Shown here piece after piece: positions 8,547 to 17,630 of a stretch of DNA of 64,000 nucleotides (the first letter of the stretch is position 1; every line of letters begins with the position of its first letter). Where the stretch lies: contig JADJAE010000011.1 of NCBI GenBank assembly GCA_016704445.1, positions 1 to 64,000 of the forward strand. Direction: 5' to 3'. The translations under genes were made by a program, and so were the position numbers. A model generated the notes under the pieces. That model was not told where the DNA came from. It searched no databases and saw only the letters and a program-made list of their open reading frames with translations. Source of the DNA: Deltaproteobacteria bacterium. Lineage in GTDB: Bacteria > Myxococcota_A > Polyangia > Polyangiales > Ga0077539.

Positions 8547-11479
8547 ACCCCATGACCCGCGCTCCCTCCCGCCGAAGCCCCCGCTGGGCCCTGGCGATCG
8601 TCCTCGCCGCATCCGTCCCCCTCCGCGCCGACGACCTCGCCGACGAGGCCGACCTGCAGTTCGAGCTGGGCGCCGACCGCTACCGCCGAGGGGACTTCCG
8701 CGAGGCGCTGGAGCACTTCCTCGCCTCCAACCGCCTCGTCCCCAACCGCAACGTCCTCTTCAACATCGCGCGCAGCTACGAGCAGCTCACCCGATACCCC
8801 GACGCCCATCGGTACTACACCCAGGCGCTGGGGAGCGAGACCGACCCCGGATCACGCGCCAACATCGAAGCCGCGCTCCGCCGGATCAGCCCCTATGTCG
8901 CCGCGCTGCGCGTCACCACCACCCCGCCTGGAGCGACGCTCTACATCGACCGCAGGGACCTCGGCCCCCGTGGGGTGAGCCCTCGGGTGCTGGCCTTCCA
9001 GCCCGGGCGCGTGCGGGTGATCGCGGAGCTCGAAGGCCATGAGCCCGTCACCGTCGAGGGCGTCGACCTGCGCCTGGGCGTAGAGACCCCGGTGGTGCTC
9101 TCGATGCGGCGCATCCTCGGGCGGGTGCACGTGGAGGGAAACGTCCGAGGCGCTTCGGTGCGCGTCGACGACGCCAACGGCCCGGTGCTCGGATCGGTCC
9201 CCTGCGACCTCGAGCTTCCTCCCGGTCGACGCACGCTGCACCTCTCCGCCGAGGGCTACCGCCCGCTCGCTGAGGGCGTGGACGTGGCGGCGAGGGACAC
9301 CCGCAGCGTCACCCTCGCCCTGACCCCGGTGACCGGTCGCGTGGTGGTCAGCGCGGACGAGCGCGACGCGCTGGTGGAGATCGACGGCCGGCCGGTGGGC
9401 TTCACGCCCGCCGTCGTCGACGCCCAGGTGGGACGACGCCGGGTGCGCGTCTCGCGCGCCGGGTTTCGCACCATCGAGCAGACCGTCTCCGTCACCGAAG
9501 GGGCCCAGACGCGCCTCGACCTCGCGCTGCGACAGGTCGAGGAGGTCACCGCGGCGTCGCGCGCGGCCGAGGCCGTGGAAGACGCACCGAGCTCGGTGAG
9601 CATCATCTCCGGGGCCGAGCTCCGGGCGATGGCCTACCCCACGGTCACCGAGGCCCTGCGTGGGACGCGAGGGATCTTCCTCTCCGATGACCGCAACTAC
9701 CCCACGGTGGGCTTTCGCGGGTACGGCCGCCCGGGCGACTACGGCAATCGCGTGCTGGTGCTGCTCGACGGCGCGCCGATGAACGACAGCTGGCTCAACT
9801 CGGCCTACCTCGGGTACGACCTGCGCACGGACCTCGAAGACCTAGCGCGCATCGAGGTGGTGCGGGGCCCAGGGTCGGTGCTGTACGGCACCGGCGCCTT
9901 CTCGGGCGTGGTCAACCTGGTGAGCCGCGGACGCGAGGAGCCTACCGGCGTCGAGGGCACCCTCTCGACCAACCAGGAGGGCGTCGCCCGCGCTCGAGTG
10001 ATGGGGAGGTACCGCGCCAACGCCCACTCCGGGGTGTGGGCCTCGGTCTCCGGCGCGCGCAGCCCCGGACGGGACATCGCCCTGCCAGCGCTCGCGGGAC
10101 CGGGCTTCGACGGCACCGCGAGAGGGGTCGACGGCTTCGAGAACGGAACCCTCCTCGGTCGGGCGTGGTACCGCGCGTTCTCGATGCAATGGTCCCTTCA
10201 TTCAAGAAGGAAGGACGTCCCCGGCGGCGCGTACGACACCGTTCCGGGGCTCGCCGGCACCTACCTGGCCGACACCCGGGGGCTGCTGGAATTGCGCTTC
10301 GATCCGAGGCTCTCCGATTCGGCGCAGCTCATCACCCGCCTGTCGCTCAACCACTACGCGTACCGGAGCGTGCTGAGGCACACCGACGACCCGACCAACC
10401 CCGGTCGGGAGACCTTCAACGGCACCTGGATCGAGGGCGAGATCCGCGGCGCCTTCGAGGTCGCCCGGGGACTGCGGCTCAACGTCGGAGCCCAGGGCCA
10501 GTACCACCTCGACGCCACGCAGACCTCCGCCCTCGTCCGGGAGGATCGCATGCGCCTGCCGACGGACTTCCGCGACTCGCGAACCTTCGGCATCGCCGCG
10601 GGCTACGCCACCGCCGAGTGGGCGCCGAGCGAGCAGGTGCGGGTGTCCGGCGCGTTTCGCGGCGAGTACTTCAGCACCATCGGGAGAGCGCTTCCGGCGC
10701 CTCGGCTGGCGCTGATCATCCGTCCCTACACGGGTGGCAACCTCAAGCTGATGGCCGGTCGGGCCTTCCGCGTGCCGAGCATCTACGAGCTCTATTACAA
10801 CGACGGCGGACAGACCCAGGAGGCCTCGCCGGGGCTGCTCCCGGAGACCGTCTGGTCGGGCGAGGTGGAGTTCTCCCACCGCATCGGGTCGGCGTGGACG
10901 GCCCTCGTCAGCGGCTACGCCAACTACCTCGACAACCTCATCGCGCTCCGTGAGTCGACGGCCAACCCGGCGCTGATCCGGTATGAGAACACCCGCGCTC
11001 CGGTGCTCACCCTCGGCGGCGAGGCCGAGCTGCGGCGGGAGTGGCGCCAGGGATGGATGGTGAGCGCCAGCTATTCGTTCCAGCGCTCGCGGTACATCGT
11101 TGAGGCCAGCAGCCGGCCGCAGGACGCCCTGCGCGAGGTGCCCAACGCCCCGGAGCACCTCTTCTCCGTGCGCGCTGCGGTCCCCGTGGTGCCCGAGCTC
11201 TTCACCCTGATGTCCCGGCTCACCGTCGAGGGTCCGCGCTTCGATCGCTTCGACCGGGGCACCGACCCGGCGCAGCGGCGCACCGACCCGGGCGTCGTGT
11301 GGGACGTCGCCCTCTCCGGGCGCGTCGAGCGCTGGGGCGTCCGCTACGCCGTCGGCGTCTACAACGTCTTCGACTGGCGATACGTCACGCCCGTGAGCGG
11401 CGAGTTCGACGAGCGGCTACGGTCGATGCCGCAGCTCGGTCGCAGCTTCCTCTTCAGCGCGACCGTCGCCACCCGCTGA
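8543..11479 (+). CDS. TonB-dependent receptor with N-terminal TPR and PEGA-like modules
   Basis: A 978-residue outer-membrane protein of mixed build. Residues ~1-27 are a signal sequence. Residues ~30-115 look like two TPRs (LGADRYRRGDFREALEHFLA; NIARSYEQLTRYPDAHRYY). Residues ~120-330 hold three or four PEGA-like beta modules (TTPPGATLYIDRRDLGPRGV; DALVEIDGRPVGFTPAVV). A standard plug domain follows (DAPSSVSIISGAEL...VLVLLDGAP...RIEVVRGPGSVLYGTGA) and then a beta-barrel to the C-terminus. The plug and barrel match siderophore/cobalamin-type receptors. The TPR/PEGA part replaces the usual short N-terminal extension and could touch peptidoglycan or partner proteins. The GTG start overlaps the upstream kinase stop. 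Confidence 0.88.
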   Translation: MNPMTRAPSRRSPRWALAIVLAASVPLRADDLADEADLQFELGADRYRRGDFREALEHFLASNRLVPNRNVLFNIARSYEQLTRYPDAHRYYTQALGSETDPGSRANIEAALRRISPYVAALRVTTTPPGATLYIDRRDLGPRGVSPRVLAFQPGRVRVIAELEGHEPVTVEGVDLRLGVETPVVLSMRRILGRVHVEGNVRGASVRVDDANGPVLGSVPCDLELPPGRRTLHLSAEGYRPLAEGVDVAARDTRSVTLALTPVTGRVVVSADERDALVEIDGRPVGFTPAVVDAQVGRRRVRVSRAGFRTIEQTVSVTEGAQTRLDLALRQVEEVTAASRAAEAVEDAPSSVSIISGAELRAMAYPTVTEALRGTRGIFLSDDRNYPTVGFRGYGRPGDYGNRVLVLLDGAPMNDSWLNSAYLGYDLRTDLEDLARIEVVRGPGSVLYGTGAFSGVVNLVSRGREEPTGVEGTLSTNQEGVARARVMGRYRANAHSGVWASVSGARSPGRDIALPALAGPGFDGTARGVDGFENGTLLGRAWYRAFSMQWSLHSRRKDVPGGAYDTVPGLAGTYLADTRGLLELRFDPRLSDSAQLITRLSLNHYAYRSVLRHTDDPTNPGRETFNGTWIEGEIRGAFEVARGLRLNVGAQGQYHLDATQTSALVREDRMRLPTDFRDSRTFGIAAGYATAEWAPSEQVRVSGAFRGEYFSTIGRALPAPRLALIIRPYTGGNLKLMAGRAFRVPSIYELYYNDGGQTQEASPGLLPETVWSGEVEFSHRIGSAWTALVSGYANYLDNLIALRESTANPALIRYENTRAPVLTLGGEAELRREWRQGWMVSASYSFQRSRYIVEASSRPQDALREVPNAPEHLFSVRAAVPVVPELFTLMSRLTVEGPRFDRFDRGTDPAQRRTDPGVVWDVALSGRVERWGVRYAVGVYNVFDWRYVTPVSGEFDERLRSMPQLGRSFLFSATVATR

Positions 11480-11485
11480 TCGCCC

Positions 11486-14314
11486 TCACGGTCGGCTGAC
11501 CGCCACCGAGAAGCTCCCGGTGTTGCTGCTGAATCCGTCCACGGTGAAGGCGTGGATGCCAGGGCCGGGAGGGAGCGTCGCGCTGATGGACGACTGCAGC
11601 CCGCACGCGTCGTCGTTGCAGGCGTCGCCGCCGCCCGCGGCGTTGCGGAGATAGATCAGCGTGTCCCAGCTCGCGCGGCCGCAGGTCTGCGCGCTGAAGG
11701 CCCCGCCGACGAAGTCCGGGCAGGTGCGCCACCACCAGGTGGACTCCCCCGCCGCGGCGCCGCCGCACGCGCCGCCGAGGGAGCCGCTGCCCCCGGTGAC
11801 GCCCGCCTGCGTCGTCGCTCCGGCCGGGAGCAGGCTCACGCCGCCGCTGCCCACGGGCAGGTGCTGGAAGCGCAGGCTGATGGTGCCGGTCTGTCCCCCG
11901 AAGCCGCCGACCATCAGGTACCAGGTTCCGGGGTTGAGCAGCGCGACCACCTGCGACTGGAGCCCGCCGTTGCACCCGGCGGAGCCCATGTCGTCGTTGC
12001 AGACGACGTCGCCGTTGGTCGTCGAGGTCGAGAGGGCCGTGCCGCAGTCGCGGGCGAAATAGAGCACCGTGTCGAAGGAGCTGCCCGCCGTGTCGGCGTA
12101 GACCAGCTCCCGCGACGGCCCTGGGACCGTGAAGCGGTAGTACACGTCCGAGGTCACCCCGAAGCCGCACGACGGGGTGATCGAGGCGGTGGCCCCGACG
12201 TTGGTTCCGCCGAGCGTGACGCTGGAGCTGGAGAACGAGATCTCCTGCGCGCCGCCGCAGGAGTCGTTGGCCGGCGCGGACTGCACGCACGACCCGCCGG
12301 CGCACGACCGGCCCGACGGGCACGCGTTGCCGCATCCGCCGCAGTTGCGCGGGTCGCTCGCGAGCGAGACGCAGCTCCCGCCGCAGAAGGTGGTCCCGCC
12401 CGCGCACACGCTGGCGCACGATCCGCCCGAGCACGCCGTGCCGGGGCCGCAGCTCCGGCCGCACGCTCCGCAGTTGGCGTTGTTGCTGGCCAGGTTGGTC
12501 TCGCAGCCCGTCGCGGGCGTGCCGTCGCAGTCCGCGAAGCCCGGAACGCAGGCGACGATCGCGCAGCCGCCGTCGGAGCACGACGCCGTGGCGAAGGGCA
12601 GCGAGCAGGTGCGCCCGCACGCGCCGCAGTGCGAGGTGCTGAGGTTGAGGTTCGTCTCGCAGCCGTCAGCCTCGCTGCCGTTGCAGTTGCCGTAGCCCGG
12701 GTTGCACGCGCCCAGCACGCACCCGCCGCCGGCGCAGGAGACGGTCGCGTTGGCGCGAGAGCACTGCGAGCCGCACGCCCCGCAGTGGGCGGTGCTCTCC
12801 CGGAGGTTGGTCTCGCAGCCGTCGCCGGCGGCGCGGTTGCAGTCGCCGTAGCCGGCGTTGCAGGCGAGCGCGCAGAGGCCGCCGGTGCAGGCGGGCGCGG
12901 CGTTGGCGCCGCCGTCGCAGCGACGCCCGCAGGCGCCGCAGTGCTGCACGTCGGACACGAGCTGCGCACAGCGGTCGACGCAGAACGTCGCCCCGCCGGT
13001 GCACACGCTGGCGCAGGTTCCGGCCGAGCAGGCGGTGCCGGCCTCGCAGCGGTGGCCGCACGCGCCGCAGTTGGCGCTCTCTCCGTTGAGGTCGACCTCG
13101 CACCCGTTGGAGGCGCTGCCGTCGCAGTCCGCCCAGCCCGTCTCGCAGCTCGCCACCACGCAGCGCGCCCCGGAGCACGCGGCGTTGGCGTGCGCCACGC
13201 TGCACCGGATGCCGCAGCCCCCGCAGTGCGCCGCGCTCGTGGCGACGAAGACCTCGCAGCCGTTGGCGGCCATGCCGTCGCAGTCGCTGAAGCCCTCCTC
13301 GCAGGTCACGCCGCACATCGCCATCGCGCAGGTCGCCACCGCGTTGGGGCCCGCGGGGCATCGCTGCCCGCAGGCGCCGCAGTGCGCGGTGCTCCGGGCG
13401 AGCTCGGTCTCGCACCCGTTGGACGCGTCGCCGTCGCAGTCGCCGTAGCCCGCGTTGCACTCCGACACGCAGGCGCCAGACACGCAGCGGGTCGAGGCGT
13501 TGACCCCCGCGGTGCAGGCCCTACCGCAGCCGCCGCAGTTCGCCGGGTCGGCCGACAGGTCGGCCTCGCAGCCGTTGGAGGGCGCGCGGTCGCAGTCGCC
13601 GAAGCCCATGGTGCAGGCGGCCACCGAGCACGCCCCCTCGACGCAGGCGGGCACGCCGTTGGGGGCGCTGCACGAGATGCCGCAGCGACCGCAGTTCATG
13701 GCGTCGCTGCTGGGCGTGGCGCAGCGCCCGAGGCAGCACGATCTCCCGTCGCCGCAGGCGTTGCCGCAGGCCCCGCAGTGGGCCGCGCTGCTGTTGACGT
13801 CGACGCACTGCTCGGCGCAGCAGGTGCTGCCCACGCCGCAGGGCTTGGCGTCGGTGCAGCCGGGGACGCACACCGCCTCGCGGCACACGGTGCCCGGGAT
13901 GCAGTCGATGGCCTGCTTGCACCCGGTGCAGCGGTGCGTGGCGAGGTCGCAGCGGGTCACGCCCCCGCCGCAGTCGGCGTCGTCGTCGCAGCCGGTCGCG
14001 CAGGCCCGCGCGGCGGGGTCGCAGTAGGAGCCGAGCGCGCAGGGGGCGCCGCCCACGATGCACCCCACGCAGCGGCCGCTCTCCGGGTCGCAAAGGGTGC
14101 CCCCCGGGTCGGTGCGGCACTCGTCGTCGCTCGCGCAGCGAGGACCCCCGTCGCCCTCCACGGAGGGAGCGTCGCTCCCGTCGCGCGCGTCCTTCGAGGG
14201 GCCTGCGTCGCGCGGGTCGGCGATGGCTCCTCGGGCGCACCCCGTCAGAGCCGAGGCGCCCACGGTTGCGAGCACGAGGAGCAGTCGCAGGACGAGACCC
14301 GACGGACAGGGCAT
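11486..14314 (-). CDS. Large Cys-rich repeat lipoprotein with C-terminal PPC-like domains
   Basis: The ATG at 14314 gives a 942-residue protein with a lipoprotein signal (LLLVLATVGASALTGC). A first Cys-rich part (CRTDPGGTLCDPESGRC type) is followed by about ten units of ~43 residues. Each unit has the pattern GYGDCDGDASNGCE...HCGACG..C, typical of exported myxobacterial proteins. The last ~270 residues hold two beta-sandwich modules similar to pre-peptidase C-terminal domains (VYYRFTVPGPSRELVYADT; GTWYLMVGGFGGQTGTISL). Many disulfides and display on the cell surface are likely; the ligand is unknown. The frame is open much further upstream, but the codons there lack a plausible start and signal. 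It is divergent from the lipoprotein gene at 14451. Confidence 0.85.
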   Translation of the reverse strand: MPCPSGLVLRLLLVLATVGASALTGCARGAIADPRDAGPSKDARDGSDAPSVEGDGGPRCASDDECRTDPGGTLCDPESGRCVGCIVGGAPCALGSYCDPAARACATGCDDDADCGGGVTRCDLATHRCTGCKQAIDCIPGTVCREAVCVPGCTDAKPCGVGSTCCAEQCVDVNSSAAHCGACGNACGDGRSCCLGRCATPSSDAMNCGRCGISCSAPNGVPACVEGACSVAACTMGFGDCDRAPSNGCEADLSADPANCGGCGRACTAGVNASTRCVSGACVSECNAGYGDCDGDASNGCETELARSTAHCGACGQRCPAGPNAVATCAMAMCGVTCEEGFSDCDGMAANGCEVFVATSAAHCGGCGIRCSVAHANAACSGARCVVASCETGWADCDGSASNGCEVDLNGESANCGACGHRCEAGTACSAGTCASVCTGGATFCVDRCAQLVSDVQHCGACGRRCDGGANAAPACTGGLCALACNAGYGDCNRAAGDGCETNLRESTAHCGACGSQCSRANATVSCAGGGCVLGACNPGYGNCNGSEADGCETNLNLSTSHCGACGRTCSLPFATASCSDGGCAIVACVPGFADCDGTPATGCETNLASNNANCGACGRSCGPGTACSGGSCASVCAGGTTFCGGSCVSLASDPRNCGGCGNACPSGRSCAGGSCVQSAPANDSCGGAQEISFSSSSVTLGGTNVGATASITPSCGFGVTSDVYYRFTVPGPSRELVYADTAGSSFDTVLYFARDCGTALSTSTTNGDVVCNDDMGSAGCNGGLQSQVVALLNPGTWYLMVGGFGGQTGTISLRFQHLPVGSGGVSLLPAGATTQAGVTGGSGSLGGACGGAAAGESTWWWRTCPDFVGGAFSAQTCGRASWDTLIYLRNAAGGGDACNDDACGLQSSISATLPPGPGIHAFTVDGFSSNTGSFSVAVSRP

Positions 14315-14450
14315 GGAAGGGATCCTTGCGCTGCGCCCCGGGGGGGTAATGGGGAGACGGCGCGGGCGCAGCATATCAGAGCGTGCCTCGCCACCCCCTG
14401 CGTCAACATGTCGTATGGCGCGCGGGGCAGGTGTCGCTACGATCGCGCGC

Positions 14451-15098
14451 ATGTCCTCCTCATCGATTCGTACCTGGTTGAAGTCGCTCTCCCCGTGGGC
14501 CCTCTCGCTGGTGGCCCTCGGGTGTGGCCACGATGACGCCCCGGTGACCGCGGCCTGCGGCGACCCGACGCAGGTCAGCCTGCCCAACTGCTCTGCCGGG
14601 TCCGACGGCTTCTCGGATGAGGCCTGCACCGTGCTCGATGACGCGATCACCACCCGGGCCAGCTCGCAGGACGCGAGGGCCCCGTCGGTCACCGCGCCCA
14701 CCGAGGGACAGCGCGTCCCTCGTGCGGCCCCCTTCACCTTCTCCTGGACGGCGCCCGTCGCCGCGCGCCCGAGGCTCCGCGCCCCCCGGGCGATGACCCT
14801 CGCGGACGAGCTTCGCCGCTGGACCACGCTCATCCCCGAGGCCGAGGCGCACTGCGAGCCCTTCTCCGGGCGCGCCTACGAGCTGCGCTTCCGGGTCAAC
14901 GGCGCGACGGTGCTGCGCCGCCAGCAGTCGGCCACGAGCTGGACGCCCGACGGGCGCGACTGGAGCCTGATCGTGGCGGGGGCCGCGGGGCGCACCGTCG
15001 AGCTCACGGTGTACACGGCGCTGTTCAACAACGGTCAGATCGGCCCGAGCGCGGGGCCCTTCACTCCGATGGCGGCGAGGCGCTTCGTCCTGGAGTGA
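14451..15098 (+). CDS. Putative lipoprotein, unknown function
   Basis: A 215-residue protein with a lipoprotein signal (LSPWALSLVALGC). The mature part has a Cys-containing N-terminal stretch, a linker, and a beta-rich C-terminal half (FTFSWTAPVA; YELRFRVNGATVLRR; WSLIVAGAAGRTVELTVYTA) that resembles an Ig-like or Fn3-like fold. No specific family is recognised. It overlaps the convergent hydrolase gene by 38 bp. Confidence 0.65.
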   Translation: MSSSSIRTWLKSLSPWALSLVALGCGHDDAPVTAACGDPTQVSLPNCSAGSDGFSDEACTVLDDAITTRASSQDARAPSVTAPTEGQRVPRAAPFTFSWTAPVAARPRLRAPRAMTLADELRRWTTLIPEAEAHCEPFSGRAYELRFRVNGATVLRRQQSATSWTPDGRDWSLIVAGAAGRTVELTVYTALFNNGQIGPSAGPFTPMAARRFVLE

Positions 15099-15969
15099 CC
15101 GATCGGGTCTCCTCCAGCCAGCGGAGGAGATGTCGATTGACGGTCTCCGGCTGCTCCTGGGTGCAGAAGTGGCCGCACTGCGGAATCCGCTGGATTCGCA
15201 GGTCGCGGGCCACGCGGGAGTGCGGCGCGAGCAGCTCCAGTCCGAGGGCCTTGTCCTCCTCGGCCCAGAGCAGCAGCCCCGGCTTCTCGATGATGGGATA
15301 AGGGGCAATCGACGAGGGGCGAGCGGCCGCGCGAATGGCCTGTCGGTAATAGGCCAGCATCGGGGTCACCGCCTCCGGGCGCGCCACGCTCTCGCAGAAG
15401 GGAGCCATCGCCTCGCGGGTGAAGTTGCTCCGATCGACCGCCATCCCGCGAAACATCTTCGCCACCGCCGAGCCGCCGTCGCGGGCGATGAGCCGCTCCG
15501 ACAGCCACGGGATGTTGAACGCGAACATGTACCAGCTCCGCCGTAGCTGCGCCGTCGAGGACAGGAGCGTGCGTCGCATCACCTCAGGGTGGGGGCAATT
15601 GATCACCCCGTATCGAGAGACCACCTCGGGGTGCCGACTGACGGTCTCCCAGGTGATCGCGCCTCCCCAGTCGTGACCGATGACCGTGGCCTCGTCTTCG
15701 CCCAGCGCCCGGATCATCAGCGCGATGTCGGAGGCGAGGTTGGTGATGCCATAGCCGTCGCGTGGCTTGTCGCTCAGGCCATAGCCGCGCAGGTCGGGCG
15801 CCACCACGCGGTAGCCCGCCGCGGCCAGCGCGGGGATCTGCCACCGCCAGGAGAACCAGCGCTCGGGAAACCCGTGCACCAGCAGCACCAGCGGGCCTCG
15901 GCCCTGGGTGCCGTAGTGAAAGCGCACCCCGTTCGCCACCACGCTCGACTCGTTGATTGCTTCGGTCAT
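15061..15969 (-). CDS. Alpha/beta hydrolase, epoxide hydrolase-like
   Basis: A 302-residue alpha/beta-hydrolase of the epoxide hydrolase/haloalkane dehalogenase group. Visible are the oxyanion motif HGFPERWFSWRWQ, the nucleophile elbow GHDWGG with the catalytic Asp, and the C-terminal catalytic His in CGHFCTQEQPE. The acid residue is probably in the LLLWAEEDKAL segment. The cap region contains WYMFAFNIPWLSERL. An Asp nucleophile with HGFP favours epoxide hydrolase, but the substrate cannot be read from sequence. The start at 15969 gives the normal N-terminus. It is divergent from the SDR gene (74-bp gap), so a joint role in small-molecule metabolism is possible. Confidence 0.87.
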   Translation of the reverse strand: MTEAINESSVVANGVRFHYGTQGRGPLVLLVHGFPERWFSWRWQIPALAAAGYRVVAPDLRGYGLSDKPRDGYGITNLASDIALMIRALGEDEATVIGHDWGGAITWETVSRHPEVVSRYGVINCPHPEVMRRTLLSSTAQLRRSWYMFAFNIPWLSERLIARDGGSAVAKMFRGMAVDRSNFTREAMAPFCESVARPEAVTPMLAYYRQAIRAAARPSSIAPYPIIEKPGLLLWAEEDKALGLELLAPHSRVARDLRIQRIPQCGHFCTQEQPETVNRHLLRWLEETRSVTPGRSASPPSE

Positions 15970-16043
15970 TCGTCGCTTCCCAGCTCCTTCGCGCGCACGG
16001 TACAACAGCCTCCCCCTCCCCTCGCGCAGAGGAGCGCATTGCC

Positions 16044-16802
16044 GTGATCGCCCGCATCTCCCTCGAAGACAAGGTCGCCATCGTCACCGGCGCGAGCCGC
16101 GGCATCGGCGAGTCCATCGCCCGCACCTTCGTCGCCCACGGCGCGCGGGTGGTGATCGCCTCGCGCAAGCTCGATGGGGTGCGCGCCGTCGCCGAGAGCC
16201 TCGGGGAGAGCGCCCACGCGGTCGCCGCGCACACCGGTCGAGAGGCCGAGTGCGAGGCCCTGGTGGCCGCCGCCATCGAGCGCTACGGCCGCGTCGACGT
16301 GCTGGTGAACAACGCCGCCACCAACCCCTATTTCGGCCCGATGCTCGACGTCGACATGGGGGCCTGGCAGAAGACCTTCGAGGTCAACCTCCAGGGGTAT
16401 TTCTGGATGGCCCGGGGCGTCGCCCGGCACCTCCGCGACCGGGGGGCTCCAGGCTCCATCGTGTCGGTCTCCAGCGTGGCGGGCCTCGAGGCCGCGCCGA
16501 TGCAGGGCGTGTACGGCATGACCAAGGCCGCGGTGATCTCCATGACCCGCACGCTGGCCTACGAGCTGGCGTCGAGCGGCATCCGGGTCAACGCGATCTG
16601 CCCGGGGCTGGTCGAGACCCGGCTCGCGGCGGCCATCACCGGCAACGCGACGCTGGTGGAGGAGGTCATGCGGAAGACCCCCCTCGGGCGAGTGGGGCAG
16701 CCCTCGGAGATCGCGGGCGCGGCGCTCTTCCTGGCGAGCGAGGCCGCGGGGTACATGACCGGGCAGGCGATGGTGGTCGACGGCGGCATGACGATGTGCT
16801 GA
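16044..16802 (+). CDS. Short-chain dehydrogenase/reductase
   Basis: A 252-residue classical SDR. It has the NAD(P) motif TGASRGIG, the NNAATN motif, the catalytic Ser in VSVSSVAG, the YxxxK pair as YGMTK, and the PG...T segment (ICPGLVETRL). The C-terminal end (TGQAMVVDGGMTMC) is typical of glucose 1-dehydrogenase/3-oxoacyl reductase-like members. The GTG at 16044 follows GAGGAG with proper spacing. An upstream ATG (15957) would add a poorly coding extension that overlaps the divergent hydrolase start. Substrate is unknown. Confidence 0.88.
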   Translation: MIARISLEDKVAIVTGASRGIGESIARTFVAHGARVVIASRKLDGVRAVAESLGESAHAVAAHTGREAECEALVAAAIERYGRVDVLVNNAATNPYFGPMLDVDMGAWQKTFEVNLQGYFWMARGVARHLRDRGAPGSIVSVSSVAGLEAAPMQGVYGMTKAAVISMTRTLAYELASSGIRVNAICPGLVETRLAAAITGNATLVEEVMRKTPLGRVGQPSEIAGAALFLASEAAGYMTGQAMVVDGGMTMC

Positions 16803-16815
16803 ATACGCCTCCCTG

Positions 16816-17577
16816 ATGGACCCCAAGAAGCTTCGCGAACTGCTCGAACAGGTGGGCAAGGGCGGACTCACGATAGACGACGCGAGGACGGGGCTGCGCG
16901 ACCTGCCCTTCGCCGACCTCGGGTACGCGATGGTCGACCACCACCGGGCGCTCCGGCAGGGGGTTCCGGAGGTGATTCTCGGCGAGGGCAAGACCGCCGA
17001 TCACATCGTGGGGATCACCGAGGAGCTGGCCCGCCGCGACGTCAACACGCTCATCACCCGCCTCGACCCGGCGAAGGCCGAGGCTGTTCGGGAGCGCCTG
17101 CCGGCGGTGCGCTACCACGCGGTCTCTCGCATCGCGACGCTGGAGGTGCGCCCCATCCCGTCGCTGGGCAGGAGCCCGGTCGCGGTGATCTGCGCGGGCA
17201 CCTCCGACGCCCCGGTGGCCGAGGAGGCGTGCGAGACGCTCCGGATGCTGGGCGCCTCGGTCGAGCGCGTCTACGACGTCGGCGTCGCCGGGGTGCACCG
17301 GCTGCTGGCCAGGCGCGCCGTCTTCGAGCGCTGCTCGGTGGCCATCGTGGTGGCGGGCATGGAGGGCGCGCTGCCGAGCGCGGTCGGGGGCATGGTGTCC
17401 ATCCCGGTGATCGCGGTGCCCACCTCCGTGGGCTACGGCGCGGCGCTGGGCGGCCTCGCGGCGCTGGCCTCGATGCTCACGAGCTGCGCCTCCGGCGTGA
17501 CGGTCTGCAACATCGACAACGGCTTCGGCGCGGCCTTCGCGGCGGCCAGAATCCTCCAGAGCGCCTCGCGCTACTGA
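16816..17577 (+). CDS. larB: LarB, nickel-pincer cofactor biosynthesis (pyridinium carboxylase)
   Basis: A 253-residue protein of LarB length and sequence. The N-terminal helical part (PKKLRELLEQVGKGGLTIDD) and FADLGYAMVDHHR are followed by the AIR-carboxylase-like domain (VICAGTSDAPVAEEACETL...YDVGVAGVHRLL...VVAGMEGALPSAVGGM...PTSVGYG). LarB carboxylates and hydrolyses nicotinate adenine dinucleotide in the first step to the nickel pincer cofactor. It starts 13 bp after the SDR stop, so the two are co-transcribed. The usual partners larC and larE are not in this window. Confidence 0.92.
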   Translation: MDPKKLRELLEQVGKGGLTIDDARTGLRDLPFADLGYAMVDHHRALRQGVPEVILGEGKTADHIVGITEELARRDVNTLITRLDPAKAEAVRERLPAVRYHAVSRIATLEVRPIPSLGRSPVAVICAGTSDAPVAEEACETLRMLGASVERVYDVGVAGVHRLLARRAVFERCSVAIVVAGMEGALPSAVGGMVSIPVIAVPTSVGYGAALGGLAALASMLTSCASGVTVCNIDNGFGAAFAAARILQSASRY

Positions 17578-17630
17578 CCCTTGGCTTTCTGCCGTCACCG
17601 GGGCGGTTGTTGCGATTACGATCGCGCGCC

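Noticed and set aside
14315..14833. Upstream extension of the Cys-rich lipoprotein to 14833
   Set aside because: The extension overlaps the divergent lipoprotein gene and lacks a signal. The ATG at 14314 gives a clear lipobox.
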